Positions 8,973 to 18,669 of a stretch of 64,000 nt of DNA are shown piece after piece. The stretch is taken from the NCBI RefSeq assembly GCF_013282095.1, contig NZ_BLTJ01000001.1:62001-126000 (forward strand), given 5' to 3'. The number at the start of each line of letters is the position of its first letter. Within the stretch, counting starts at the first letter, position 1. The translations under genes were made by a program, and so were the position numbers. This stretch comes from Enterocloster alcoholdehydrogenati (GTDB taxonomy: Bacteria > Bacillota > Clostridia > Lachnospirales > Lachnospiraceae). The notes under the pieces were generated by a model. It was given only the letters and a program-made list of their open reading frames with translations, was not told where the DNA came from and searched no databases.

Positions 8973-10511
8973 ATGTACGAAGATAAAGATAGAGAGAACA
9001 TGGAGCAGAATCAGAGAGAGGGGCAGAACGTAAACTGGACCACACCAGATAAGCTTGAGCAGGGAACACAGGCTGAAAGAAGTCCGGAGCCCAAAACAAA
9101 CACAGAAAGCGTCAGCAGACCTTCCCATACTCAGGAACGTCAGCAGACCTGGAGCCAGCCCCGCACGGACAATGCAGCCTGGAGAGAAAACAACGCATAC
9201 GGTGGCGGTTCCCAGAATCATTTTACGCAGGAGCCTCGCAGAAACGATCCCGATCATGAAAACCGCAAAACCCGCAGAGCCAAGGGACGCTTTATGAAAA
9301 AGGCTGCCGGCATTACCGCTGCTGCCCTGTTGTTTGGTGTTATATCCGGAGGAACGATGGTTGGAGTCAATTATGCAGGTTCCCGGCTGATGAGCCTTTC
9401 CGGCATCAGTTCCCAGACGGATACACAGACACAGTCCGGTAGCCTTCAGACCTCACCGGCTGTAGCTAATTCTGCAAACAGCAGCCAGAACACTACCACG
9501 GTTTCAACCGTTTCTGATGTGTCTGCTATTGTGGAAAAGGCGATGCCTTCCATTGTTGCCATCAATGATACCATGACTGTGGAGCAGCAGGATTTCTTTG
9601 GAAGGACTCAGGCTTTTCAGGCCCAGAGCAGCGGCTCCGGCATCATTGTAGGCAAGAATGACACAGAGCTTTTAATCGCCACCAATAACCATGTGGTATC
9701 CGGAGCAACCGATCTGACAGTTACATTTTCTGACAATAAGGACGCGGCTGCAGCTGTAAAGGGCACGGATTCCGCTACCGATCTGGCCATTATCGCCGTA
9801 AAACTTTCTGACATTCCAGACGATACCATGAGCAAGATTCAGATTGCCAGCCTTGGAAATTCAGATGATGTAAAAGTTGGCCAGCAGGTGATTGCCATTG
9901 GAAATGCCCTTGGTTACGGCCAGTCCGTCACGGTAGGCTATATCAGCGCCTTAAACCGTGATATCACCGACGAGAACGGTATTTCCCATACCTATATCCA
10001 GACTGACGCAGCCATCAACCCCGGAAACAGCGGCGGTGCTCTTATCGATCTTGCCGGAAATGTGATCGGTATCAACGCAGCAAAAACCGCCTCTACGGAG
10101 GTAGAGGGCATGGGCTTTGCCATCCCCATCTCAAAGGCACAGGAGATCTTAAACAACCTGATGACAAAGAAAACCAGAGAGACGGTAGATGAAGCCTCCC
10201 AGGGCTATCTGGGCATCCAGGGCACCAATATTGACGCAAACACCTCAAAGGCTTACGGTATGCCTGTCGGTATCTATATCTATAAGATCGTACCAGGCGG
10301 AGCAGCGGCTTCCTCCGACTTAAAGGAAAAGGACATTATTACAAAATTTGACGGTCAGTCCGTTACCACGATGGAAGAACTGAAAAATATGCTGACTTAT
10401 TACGAGGGCGGTTCTACTGTTACCATGACCGTACAGTCCCTGGTAAACGGCGCTTATGTAGAGCATGATGTAACAGTCACCCTTGGCACAAAACCTGCTT
10501 CTAATTCATAA
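8973..10511 (+). CDS. htrA: HtrA/DegP-type membrane-anchored serine protease
   Basis: This 512-residue S1C protease probably degrades or refolds damaged exported proteins at the outer face of the membrane. It has a long polar, low-complexity cytoplasmic N-terminus (about 105 residues), one membrane segment near residues 112-132, a Ser/Thr/Gln-rich linker, then the trypsin-like domain with catalytic H240 (NNHVV), D270 (ATDLA) and S353 (GNSGG), and one C-terminal PDZ domain. I start at the ATG preceded by GAAAGGAG; a TTG 60 bases upstream is in frame but lacks a ribosome site. The N-terminal tail is longer than in most homologues. Confidence 0.94.
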   Translation: MYEDKDRENMEQNQREGQNVNWTTPDKLEQGTQAERSPEPKTNTESVSRPSHTQERQQTWSQPRTDNAAWRENNAYGGGSQNHFTQEPRRNDPDHENRKTRRAKGRFMKKAAGITAAALLFGVISGGTMVGVNYAGSRLMSLSGISSQTDTQTQSGSLQTSPAVANSANSSQNTTTVSTVSDVSAIVEKAMPSIVAINDTMTVEQQDFFGRTQAFQAQSSGSGIIVGKNDTELLIATNNHVVSGATDLTVTFSDNKDAAAAVKGTDSATDLAIIAVKLSDIPDDTMSKIQIASLGNSDDVKVGQQVIAIGNALGYGQSVTVGYISALNRDITDENGISHTYIQTDAAINPGNSGGALIDLAGNVIGINAAKTASTEVEGMGFAIPISKAQEILNNLMTKKTRETVDEASQGYLGIQGTNIDANTSKAYGMPVGIYIYKIVPGGAAASSDLKEKDIITKFDGQSVTTMEELKNMLTYYEGGSTVTMTVQSLVNGAYVEHDVTVTLGTKPASNS

Positions 10512-10546
10512 ATACGCAAAATTTTACACCATTTTCCCCTGGGATA

Positions 10547-10555
10547 TGGTATAAT
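10547..10555 (+). promoter_or_regulatory. Extended -10 promoter for the c-di-AMP receptor gene
   Basis: TGGTATAAT is a perfect extended -10 (TGn plus TATAAT) in the 76-base gap after htrA. The -35 region is weak, as extended -10 promoters tolerate. Confidence 0.65.
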
Positions 10556-10587
10556 AAGCCTAAACTGAAAAAGGAGGTTTTGGCTAT

Positions 10588-10920
10588 ATGAAGTTAATAT
10601 ACGCAATCGTGCGCAATGACAATGAGGATGATGTAGTGAGCCAGCTGACAAAACACCGCTACAGTGTAACCCGTCTCTCCACCACCGGAGGATTCCTGAA
10701 AAAAGGGAATACGACTCTGATGATCGGCGCGGAAGATGATAAGGTAGACGAGGTGATCTCTATCATCAAGCAGGAGTGCGGACAGCACCAGAAGCTGACG
10801 GTCAATATGCCCTACATCTCCGGTACTACCATGGTAAACTACGCCACTATGCCTATGACCGTTGAGGTAGGCGGAGCTACCATCTTTGTGATCAATGTGG
10901 ATCATTACGAGAAAATCTGA
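10588..10920 (+). CDS. darA: Cyclic-di-AMP receptor (DarA/PstA family)
   Basis: This 110-residue PII-like protein (DUF970) binds c-di-AMP. Diagnostic features are the N-terminal MKLIYAIVRNDN, the STTGGFLKKGNTT ligand loop, and GAEDDKVDEVISIIK. It has the usual length and probably forms a trimer in the cytosol. The partner it regulates is not known in most species. It has its own extended -10 promoter and is followed by a clear terminator, so it is monocistronic. Confidence 0.92.
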   Translation: MKLIYAIVRNDNEDDVVSQLTKHRYSVTRLSTTGGFLKKGNTTLMIGAEDDKVDEVISIIKQECGQHQKLTVNMPYISGTTMVNYATMPMTVEVGGATIFVINVDHYEKI

Positions 10921-10934
10921 GTTTCAGCTTTTAT

Positions 10935-10970
10935 GGCGGATATCTGTTTTAGGTATCCGCCGTTTATTTT
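10935..10970 (+). terminator. Rho-independent terminator after darA
   Basis: An 8-bp stem, GGCGGATA with TATCCGCC, has an 11-base loop and is followed by GTTTATTTTG. Confidence 0.8.
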
Positions 10971-10997
10971 GCCTGCGCATATTGTCAGAACCCTGTG

Positions 10998-11066
10998 AAA
11001 AGAGTGGATTTTACCCCTTTTACGTTTTGATAATACATCTGGATCTGTTCCAAACAATGGTACAAT
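10998..11066 (+). promoter_or_regulatory. Conserved upstream element and promoter of cooS-hydrogenase (copy A)
   Basis: A 38-bp element at 10998-11035 matches the one before the diol dehydratase gene at 31 of 38 positions, including TGGATTTT and TTTTACGTTTT. It ends 25 bp before an extended -10 (TGG then TACAAT, 11061-11066). There is no good -35, so the promoter probably needs an activator. Counting from the GG of GGATTTT (11006) to the -10 gives 55 bp, the same as at copies B, C and D. The -10 assignment is by eye. Confidence 0.7.
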
Positions 11067-11112
11067 AAATTACAACATCAACAGATAAACCATATGACAA
11101 AGGAGATGCTGT

Positions 11113-12990
11113 ATGAAGAATATTTTGTGTGGCAGCGCGGATCAGACATTACAGACTTTTTTGGAGTCTGTGCCCTGTGACCATTCCCACCGCAGAATGG
11201 TGCAGCAGGAGATTAAGTGCGGGTTCGGCCTGGATGGAGTCTGCTGCAGGCTCTGTTCCAATGGTCCTTGCCGTATATCAAAGAGCCGCCCCAAAGGGGT
11301 ATGCGGCGCAGACGCAGATACAATTGCCGCAAGAAATCTATTGCGTTCTGTAGCGGCAGGTTCCGGCTGCTATATCCATGTTCTGGAAAATGCAGTAAAG
11401 GAGCTTAGGCAGGCTGCGATTTCAGGGCGCCCGTTTAAAGGCCGCGATACCCTTTTACGGTTATGCAGTATGACGGAAATTTCAGGAGACAGCGACAAAG
11501 AAAAAGCGCTGCACCTGGCAAATCTCCTGTTGGAAGATATCAGAAGGCCGGCCGAGGAAAAAATGGTTCTGACAGAAAAACTGGCATATGGAATGAGAGT
11601 TCAGGCCTGGCTCAATGCAGATCTTCTTCCCGGCGGAGCTAAAGATGAGATTTTTAATGCTGTCATCAAAACGTCAACCAATCTTAACTCCGATCCCGAA
11701 GATATGCTGCGGCAGTGTTTAAGGCTGGGGATTTCTACCGGTATTTACGGACTGGTTCTGGTCAATATGATAAATGATATCCTCATGGGAGAGCCTCAGA
11801 TCAGCTTTGATCCTGTGGGAATGCAGGTAATTGATCCTGAATATGTCAATGTTATGATAACCGGGCATCAGCATTCCATGTTTGGATATCTGACGGAGCT
11901 TTTAGAGAATCCGGCCATACAGAAAATGGCAGAACAGGTGGGCGCAAAGGGGATCCGCCTGGTTGGCTGTACCTGCGTGGGACAGGATTTTCAGGCACGA
12001 AGCGGTCTCTTTCAGGATACGTTCTGCGGTCATGCCGGCAATAACTATACCAGCGAGGCTGTCCTGCTTACCGGGTGTATTGATCTGGTTGTATCTGAAT
12101 TTAACTGTTCTCTTCCGGGAATCGAACCCATCTGCAAAGATTTGGGAATTTCCATGATCTGTCTGGATGACGCGGCAAAGAAAAAGGGGGCAGATCTGAT
12201 TTCCTATGCCCGGACAGGGAGAGAAGATTCAAATATCGCAGTCCTTGTTTCTGCCATTGCTTCTTATAACCGGAGAAAAAAAGCGGACAGGCACAACCCC
12301 ATGAAGCACCACGGCTGCCATGAGGCGATGACTGGCTTAACGGATATTACCTTAAAACAGGCATTAGGAGGAACCTTTAAGCCTCTTTTGGAACAGATCA
12401 GAAAGGGAACCATCAAAGGCGTAGCCGCAGTCGTTGGCTGCTCGAATCTTCGGGCCAAGGGGCATGATGTTTTTACGGTTGAACTGGTCAAAAAGCTGAT
12501 AGCTGCCGATATCCTTGTAATATCCGCCGGATGTACCTGCGGAAGCCTTGGAAACTGTGGCCTGATGTCCAGAGAAGCGGTCTCCAAGGCAGGGCCGGGC
12601 CTTTCTGGCGTATGCCGCAGTCTTGGCATCCCTCCGGTTCTCAATTTTGGCCCATGTCTGGCAATTGGACGGATTGAATGTGCTGCGGCAGAACTGGCAG
12701 CAGAACTGGGGGTGGATATCCCGCAGCTGCCTGTTGTTGTGTCAGCGCCTCAGTGGCTAGAGGAACAGGCGCTTGCAGACGGTGTTTTTGCACTTGCCAT
12801 GGGATTTAACGTTCATTTGGGCCTTCCCCCGTTTGTTACAGGCAGTCCCTTCATCATGGAAACTCTTGGAGAGGGGATAGAGCAGATTACGGGAGGAAAA
12901 CTTATAATTGAAACGGAGATCGATGCAGCAGCTGATAAAATCTTTGAAGTAATTGCAGAAAAAAGAAGGGGGCTGAAGCTGAATGGATGA
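11113..12990 (+). CDS. cooS: CooS-like Ni-carbon monoxide dehydrogenase, divergent
   Basis: This 625-residue protein has the fold and cluster ligands of the anaerobic Ni-Fe CO dehydrogenase catalytic subunit. The N-terminus carries the B/D-cluster cysteines (GVCCRLCSNGPCRI), and C-cluster ligands can be matched: H252 (TGHQHS), VGCTC, EFNCSLPG, VGCSNL, AGCTCGSLG and NFGPC. Two catalytic residues known from Carboxydothermus CODH-II appear replaced: the first histidine of the proton relay (H93) aligns with Y87, and the base K563 (in the usual EKA) aligns with Q552 (EQA). The rest of the His relay is also lost. It may therefore not oxidise CO efficiently. The gene overlaps the hydrogenase gene by eight bases, so electrons probably pass between the two. 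Residue equivalences are from memory of the family, not a computed alignment. Confidence 0.85.
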   Translation: MKNILCGSADQTLQTFLESVPCDHSHRRMVQQEIKCGFGLDGVCCRLCSNGPCRISKSRPKGVCGADADTIAARNLLRSVAAGSGCYIHVLENAVKELRQAAISGRPFKGRDTLLRLCSMTEISGDSDKEKALHLANLLLEDIRRPAEEKMVLTEKLAYGMRVQAWLNADLLPGGAKDEIFNAVIKTSTNLNSDPEDMLRQCLRLGISTGIYGLVLVNMINDILMGEPQISFDPVGMQVIDPEYVNVMITGHQHSMFGYLTELLENPAIQKMAEQVGAKGIRLVGCTCVGQDFQARSGLFQDTFCGHAGNNYTSEAVLLTGCIDLVVSEFNCSLPGIEPICKDLGISMICLDDAAKKKGADLISYARTGREDSNIAVLVSAIASYNRRKKADRHNPMKHHGCHEAMTGLTDITLKQALGGTFKPLLEQIRKGTIKGVAAVVGCSNLRAKGHDVFTVELVKKLIAADILVISAGCTCGSLGNCGLMSREAVSKAGPGLSGVCRSLGIPPVLNFGPCLAIGRIECAAAELAAELGVDIPQLPVVVSAPQWLEEQALADGVFALAMGFNVHLGLPPFVTGSPFIMETLGEGIEQITGGKLIIETEIDAAADKIFEVIAEKRRGLKLNG

Positions 12991-14326
12991 TAAAAATCTG
13001 AACTGTGTTTTTATTGCTGCTAATCATCCCTCTGTTCAGAAAGATCCCTCTTTGTGCGCAAACTGCGGTCACTGCCTTTCTGTCTGTACAGAGCAGATCG
13101 GACTTATGCACATGGCCGCCGGGAACGAGGATCGGTCATTCTGTATTAACTGCGGCCAATGCACAGCCGTTTGTCCTGAAAAGGCGCTGTATGTAAGGAG
13201 GCACTGGGAGCTTGTAAAAGAAGCGGTGAAGGATCCTGATAAGGTTGTAATCATATCTGCCGCCCCTTCCGTCAGAGTCGGACTTGGAGAGTGTTTTGGC
13301 GGAGAAAAAGGCCGATTTGTGGAGGGGAAAATGGTTTCAGCGCTGCGGGCGCTGGGGGCGGATTATGTGCTTGATGCTGCATTTGCCGCGGATCTTACGA
13401 TTATGGAAGAGGGAACTGAATTTTTGAAACGTTTTCTCACAGGAAAAGGGCCTCTTCCTCAGTTTACAAGCTGCTGTCCCTCCTGGGTAAAATACGCAGA
13501 AACATTTCATCCTGAATATGTAAACCATCTTTCAAGCGCAAAAAGCCCCATCAGTATGCAGGGAGCCTTAATTAAAACCTATTTTGCAAAAGAAAAGGGC
13601 ATAGATCCTCAGACAATCGTCAGCGTGGCTATCGCTCCCTGCGCTGCAAAAAAGGCAGAAATTGCCAGAGAGGAGATGTGTTCCTCCTCAATGTACTGGA
13701 AGATCCCCGGACTGCGGGACAACGATTACGTCCTTACGACCGCTGAATTGGCAGAATGGATGGATCAGCAAGGTCTGGATCTGGATTCTCTTGAACCCTC
13801 TGAATTTGACGGGCTGATGGGGCAGAGCAGCGGGGCTGGTCTTATTTTCGGCAATACCGGCGGTGTGATGGAGGCAGCTGTAAGAATGGCATATTCCGCA
13901 GTAAACCGTCAGGATCCGCCTCCGTTTATACGGGAATATGAATCTGTGCGGGGGATGGAGCAGGTCAAGTGCGCCTCTCTTTTGCTGGGAGGAAAAAAAC
14001 TGAATCTCGCTGTCATTTATGGAACAAAAGCGGCCCATGAGATGCTTGAAAGCGGTGAGATTAAAAAGTTTGATTTTGTGGAGGTTATGACCTGTCCCGG
14101 CGGCTGTATCAGCGGGGCAGGGCAGCCGGGCTGCAAAGTGGTTCCAGTGCCGGATAGTGTTCGGAATGCAAGGATCCGTTCTTTATATGGGGCAGATCAG
14201 ATGCGTAAAATCCGAAATGCGCTGGATAACGGCGAAGTTAAAACGCTCTATGATACATTTTTGGGAAACCCCATGAGTCCGCTCAGCGAACAGCTGCTGC
14301 ACACGCATTATTACAGCCGGGCATAA
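12983..14326 (+). CDS. [FeFe]-hydrogenase with two N-terminal 4Fe4S clusters
   Basis: This 447-residue protein has two ferredoxin-type motifs (CANCGHCLSVC and CINCGQCTAVC) and then the H-cluster domain. H-cluster motif L1 is TSCCPSW at 162-168, with both cysteines including the proton-transfer one; L2 is APCAAKKAE, where the usual methionine is alanine; L3 is EVMTCPGGCISGAGQPG. The alanine in L2 and the short architecture point to the group B/M2-like hydrogenases rather than classical CpI-type group A enzymes. It lacks a C-terminal PAS or NADH module. Translational overlap with the CooS-like gene suggests a two-subunit or electron-sharing module. The direction (H2 evolution or uptake) cannot be told. 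Confidence 0.88.
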   Translation: MDDKNLNCVFIAANHPSVQKDPSLCANCGHCLSVCTEQIGLMHMAAGNEDRSFCINCGQCTAVCPEKALYVRRHWELVKEAVKDPDKVVIISAAPSVRVGLGECFGGEKGRFVEGKMVSALRALGADYVLDAAFAADLTIMEEGTEFLKRFLTGKGPLPQFTSCCPSWVKYAETFHPEYVNHLSSAKSPISMQGALIKTYFAKEKGIDPQTIVSVAIAPCAAKKAEIAREEMCSSSMYWKIPGLRDNDYVLTTAELAEWMDQQGLDLDSLEPSEFDGLMGQSSGAGLIFGNTGGVMEAAVRMAYSAVNRQDPPPFIREYESVRGMEQVKCASLLLGGKKLNLAVIYGTKAAHEMLESGEIKKFDFVEVMTCPGGCISGAGQPGCKVVPVPDSVRNARIRSLYGADQMRKIRNALDNGEVKTLYDTFLGNPMSPLSEQLLHTHYYSRA

Positions 14327-14385
14327 AAAAAGATATAGATTCATAAAAGGTATTCAAAAAAGTGCAATATTTACGCAAAATCGGC

Positions 14386-14414
14386 TTGTATCCTTTTTTC
14401 CATCAGTATATAAT
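14386..14414 (+). promoter_or_regulatory. Sigma-A promoter of pta-ackA
   Basis: TTGTAT, 17 bp, then TATAAT is close to consensus. The 55-bp-upstream element of the BMC promoters is absent here, so pta-ackA looks constitutively expressed. Confidence 0.75.
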
Positions 14415-14430
14415 AATGATGTATTTTTAA

Positions 14431-15450
<1,020 letters not shown>

Positions 15451-15475
15451 TGAGGATTTTTGGAGGATGTATTAA

Positions 15476-16666
15476 ATGAACATATTAGTAATTAACTGTG
15501 GAAGTTCTTCTTTAAAATACCAGCTGATCAACTCGGACTCCGAGGCAGTGCTGGCAAAGGGCCTTTGTGAGAGAATCGGCATTGACGGAAGCCGCATTAC
15601 TTATCAGCCTGAGGGCGGAGAAAAGATCGTAAAGGAGTCTCCGATGCCAACCCACACACAGGCGATTCAGCTTGTATTGGAGGCATTGACTGACAGCACA
15701 ACAGGCGTGATCAAGAGTCTGGATGAGGTTGGGGCAGTAGGACACAGAGTCGTTCATGGAGGAGAGGCATTTACCTCATCCACACGGATCACAGAAGAAA
15801 CGATTGCTGCAATTGAAGCCTGCAACGATCTGGCTCCTCTTCACAATCCGGCCAACCTGATCGGTATTCGTGCGTGTCAGGAGCTGATGCCAAACACGCC
15901 AATGGTTGCTGTATTTGACACAGCTTTCCATCAGACAATGCCGGAGAAGGCATATCTGTATGGACTTCCCTATGAATACTATGAGAAGTATAAGGTCAGA
16001 AGATACGGTTTTCATGGTACAAGCCACAGCTATGTATCTAAGAGAGCCGCAGAGTTCCTTGGGAAACCATACGATAATTTAAAGACAATTGTATGCCACC
16101 TGGGAAATGGTTCCAGTATTTCTGCAGTGAAAAATGGCGAATCTGTTGATACAAGCATGGGCTTAACACCGCTGGAAGGTCTTGTGATGGGAACCAGAAG
16201 CGGTGACATCGATCCGGGCGTGATGCAGTTTTTGATGCATAAGGAAAACATGGATATTAATGAAATGTTAAATGTTCTCAATAAGAAGTCCGGTGTATAC
16301 GGTATGTCCGGCGTATCCAGCGATTTCCGTGATATTGAAAACGCTGCAAATGAAGGCAATAAGAGAGCAGAGACAGCTCTGGAGTCATTCGTGTACAGAG
16401 TTGCCAAGTATGTAGGCGCTTATGCCGCAGCCATGGGCGGTGTAGATGCAATCGCCTTTACGGCAGGCGTAGGTGAGAATGATAAGATCACCCGCAAGAA
16501 AGTATGTGACTATCTTGGTTTCCTTGGGATTACCATTGATGACGAGGCAAATGCAAAGCGCGGAGAAGAGATCGTGATTTCTACTCCTGATTCCAAGGTA
16601 TCCGTTCTGGTAATACCGACAAATGAAGAACTTGCTATCGCAAGAGAAACTCTTGCATTAGTATAA
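15476..16666 (+). CDS. ackA: Acetate kinase
   Basis: It makes ATP from acyl-phosphate in the cytosol. The 396-residue protein starts with [11 protein letters not shown], contains the VVHGGE and [10 protein letters not shown] segments, and the signature [15 protein letters not shown]; length is normal. It shares the pta transcript and ends at a strong terminator. In this context it could use acetyl-phosphate from Pta and acyl-phosphate exported by PduL. Confidence 0.96.
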   Translation: MNILVINCGSSSLKYQLINSDSEAVLAKGLCERIGIDGSRITYQPEGGEKIVKESPMPTHTQAIQLVLEALTDSTTGVIKSLDEVGAVGHRVVHGGEAFTSSTRITEETIAAIEACNDLAPLHNPANLIGIRACQELMPNTPMVAVFDTAFHQTMPEKAYLYGLPYEYYEKYKVRRYGFHGTSHSYVSKRAAEFLGKPYDNLKTIVCHLGNGSSISAVKNGESVDTSMGLTPLEGLVMGTRSGDIDPGVMQFLMHKENMDINEMLNVLNKKSGVYGMSGVSSDFRDIENAANEGNKRAETALESFVYRVAKYVGAYAAAMGGVDAIAFTAGVGENDKITRKKVCDYLGFLGITIDDEANAKRGEEIVISTPDSKVSVLVIPTNEELAIARETLALV

Positions 16667-16678
16667 GCTGATAGAAAG

Positions 16679-16711
16679 AAAGCCGGCGTTTTAAGACGCT
16701 GGCTTTTTTTG
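16679..16711 (+). terminator. Terminator after ackA
   Basis: AGCCGGCGT pairs with ACGCTGGCT (one G-T wobble) around a six-base loop and is followed by seven or more T residues. Confidence 0.88.
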
Positions 16712-16731
16712 ATTATTTGCACGTCTGTGCA

Positions 16732-16800
16732 AATGGTTTTGAAATTACCCTTTTTTCGTACAGATAGAATAATAGTAAAAATCGATATAAATGGTAAAAT
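16732..16800 (+). promoter_or_regulatory. Conserved upstream element and promoter of the permease (copy D)
   Basis: AATGGTTT at 16732-16739 is identical to copy C. It is followed by TGAAATTACCCTTTTTTCGT, which matches copy A at 15 of 20 positions. The -10 is an extended TGG plus TAAAAT (16795-16800), again 55 bp from the element's reference base (16740). No good -35 is visible. The 95 bases between the -10 and the gene hold no other clear signal. Confidence 0.6.
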
Positions 16801-16895
16801 TAAGTTGACTTAATTCACATTGGAAAGGGGGATCGTCAAGGGATTGTGCAGCCTGCTCACAGGCAAGATAAAAGAGAAGGGAGAATCGTTGCTTT

Positions 16896-17780
16896 ATGAA
16901 TATGTTTGCATTAATCGCATCATTTGGAGGAGGTATCATAGGAGCGTATATGGGGGCGCTTCCTGCGTTTATCCTGACAGGTGTAGTAGCTATTGCGGGA
17001 GCCGCTGTCTCAATGGCAGGCGGAGCGGATCTGACGGTTGGTTTTGTCGCCTTTGGGTCATACCTTGGACCGCATATCGCCTTTGCAGGCGGTGTAGCAG
17101 CGGCAGCCTATGCGGCCAGAAACAAAAAGCTGGGGGACGGAACCGATATCCTGTCCTGTCTGAATGGGCTTTCTGATCCGGCCACATTGGTGGTTGGAGG
17201 TATTTTTGGCGTATTGGGTTTTCTGATTCATTACGTGTTGGGAAGCGTACTGCATCTGAATACAGATCTTCCCGGCTGTACAGTTATCATTTCGGGAATT
17301 ATCGCACGTCTTGTATTTGGAACCAGCGGGTTGCTCGGAAAAGCCCCGGCCGGACAGGTGAGAGCATATTTTACCCGCGGAAAAGGCATGGTATGTAATA
17401 TTCTTTTAGGCCTTGGAATCGGCACAGCCTCCGGTTTTGTATATCAGGCGTTAGCGGATACAGGAGCATCGGCAGCGGTTCTTGGAAGCTATCCCGTGCT
17501 CTGCTTTGGCATTGCCGCTGTATCGCTTATTTTTACACAGACAGGATTTGCCATGCCCGGAACTCATCATATTGCCCTGATCTCAGCGCTTGCAGCTGTG
17601 ACCTCTGCAAATCCGGTGATGGGAACGGTATTTGGTATTCTGGCGTCTTTATTCGGCGATTTTGTGGGAAAGACCTTTAACAGCCACTGTGACTCTCATA
17701 TTGATCCGCCTGCATTTACAATTTTTGTTTTTACATTTATTATTAATCTGTTGTTTGGAACAGGCTTCTTCAGTGTTTAA
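16896..17780 (+). CDS. Unrecognised polytopic membrane protein, candidate permease
   Basis: I do not recognise this 294-residue family. It is very rich in Gly, Ala and hydrophobic residues and shows about eight or nine membrane segments, with a signal-like first segment. Polar, possibly functional residues in otherwise hydrophobic sequence are PGTHHIA near residue 230 and a C-terminal NSHCDSHIDPP, which could bind a metal or line a pore. It has its own promoter with the same upstream element as the BMC operons, and no other transporter is present in the BMC locus. I infer, weakly, that it moves the BMC substrate or a product. It overlaps the end of the convergent peroxiredoxin gene by four bases. 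Confidence 0.6.
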   Translation: MNMFALIASFGGGIIGAYMGALPAFILTGVVAIAGAAVSMAGGADLTVGFVAFGSYLGPHIAFAGGVAAAAYAARNKKLGDGTDILSCLNGLSDPATLVVGGIFGVLGFLIHYVLGSVLHLNTDLPGCTVIISGIIARLVFGTSGLLGKAPAGQVRAYFTRGKGMVCNILLGLGIGTASGFVYQALADTGASAAVLGSYPVLCFGIAAVSLIFTQTGFAMPGTHHIALISALAAVTSANPVMGTVFGILASLFGDFVGKTFNSHCDSHIDPPAFTIFVFTFIINLLFGTGFFSV

Positions 17781-18580
17781 TCAATATGTAGGATTTCCTT
17801 TATCTTATCCAGACGGAAACCGGAGATTTCCTGATTCCCAATGACGGTTACAGGGAGGGCAGAATAGCCGCGCTTTTCCATAAATCGCTGCCCTTCCTGA
17901 TCGCTGCTCAAATCAATCTCTTCGTACGCTAGCTGATGATCCGATAGAAACTGCTTTATTTGGCTACAGTAGGAACAGTTTGGCTGAGTGTAGATCCGTA
18001 TGGTTCCATGATAAGAAGGCACAGGAGAGACTGAAATATGTTCAGACGCTGCAGACTTAAGCACAGGGGAGTTGATGGACCAGTCAGCGCCGCACAGACT
18101 TCCTGTCTGCAGTGCTTTCAAGACGCGCAGCGTTTCCTTTGTACTGCGTCCTACATTGTTATCATGGACCACACTATAACGGATCGTCTGATCCGGGTCA
18201 ATGATAAACAGCCCGCGAAGAGCTATGCCTTCATCTTCTGACAGGACGCCGTAATCTGCTGCCATAGACATGGTTTTATCCGAGCCTAATGGATAGGATA
18301 TTTTTCCAAGGCCATTTCTTATCCAGGCCTGATGGCAATATTCGCTGTCTGTGCTTACGGCAAGAAGATCTGCGCCTGCTTCTTTAAAACGGGCAAAATC
18401 ACGGCTGAAAGAAGTGATTTCCGTAGGGCAGATAAACGTAAAATCCATGGGATAAAAAAACAGGACAAGCCAGCGTCCCTTATACGTATCAAGAGAAAGC
18501 CTGAGAAAATATTCACCGTCTCCAGATACCGCTTTGATGCAGAAATGAGGAGCCTGTTTTCCGACGATTCGATTTACCAT
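17777..18580 (-). CDS. Peroxiredoxin-glutaredoxin fusion protein
   Basis: This 267-residue protein joins an AhpC/Prx1-type peroxiredoxin to a glutaredoxin. The peroxidatic cysteine is C51 in DFTFICPTE and the likely resolving cysteine is C163 (LCGADW). After a short linker, the glutaredoxin domain begins near residue 193 with the redox pair CSYC at 202-205 and the cis-proline segment ALPVTV. The fusion would reduce hydroperoxides with a built-in reductant, plausibly protecting the oxygen-sensitive enzymes nearby. AGGAGGG precedes the ATG. Known Prx-Grx hybrids mostly use a Prx5-type domain; here the domain looks AhpC-like. Confidence 0.88.
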   Translation of the reverse strand: MVNRIVGKQAPHFCIKAVSGDGEYFLRLSLDTYKGRWLVLFFYPMDFTFICPTEITSFSRDFARFKEAGADLLAVSTDSEYCHQAWIRNGLGKISYPLGSDKTMSMAADYGVLSEDEGIALRGLFIIDPDQTIRYSVVHDNNVGRSTKETLRVLKALQTGSLCGADWSINSPVLKSAASEHISVSPVPSYHGTIRIYTQPNCSYCSQIKQFLSDHQLAYEEIDLSSDQEGQRFMEKRGYSALPVTVIGNQEISGFRLDKIKEILHID

Positions 18581-18612
18581 AAGAGTCCCTCCTGTTATTA
18601 AAAAATTATATG

Positions 18613-18621
18613 TGCTATAAT
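18613..18621 (+). promoter_or_regulatory. Extended -10 promoter for the zinc-ribbon gene
   Basis: TGCTATAAT is an extended -10 with a perfect hexamer, lying 49 bases before the small gene's start. On the other strand a TATAAT at 18610-18605 may serve the divergent peroxiredoxin gene. Confidence 0.6.
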
Positions 18622-18669
18622 CATATCATAAATTAAAGAGTTGTAAACTGCTTGAAGGAGGAAAATGCG

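Noticed and set aside
14341-14414. Shared BMC upstream element at the pta promoter
   Set aside because: TTTACG occurs at 14370 but at the wrong offset, there is no GGATTTT, and pta has a good -35/-10 pair of its own.
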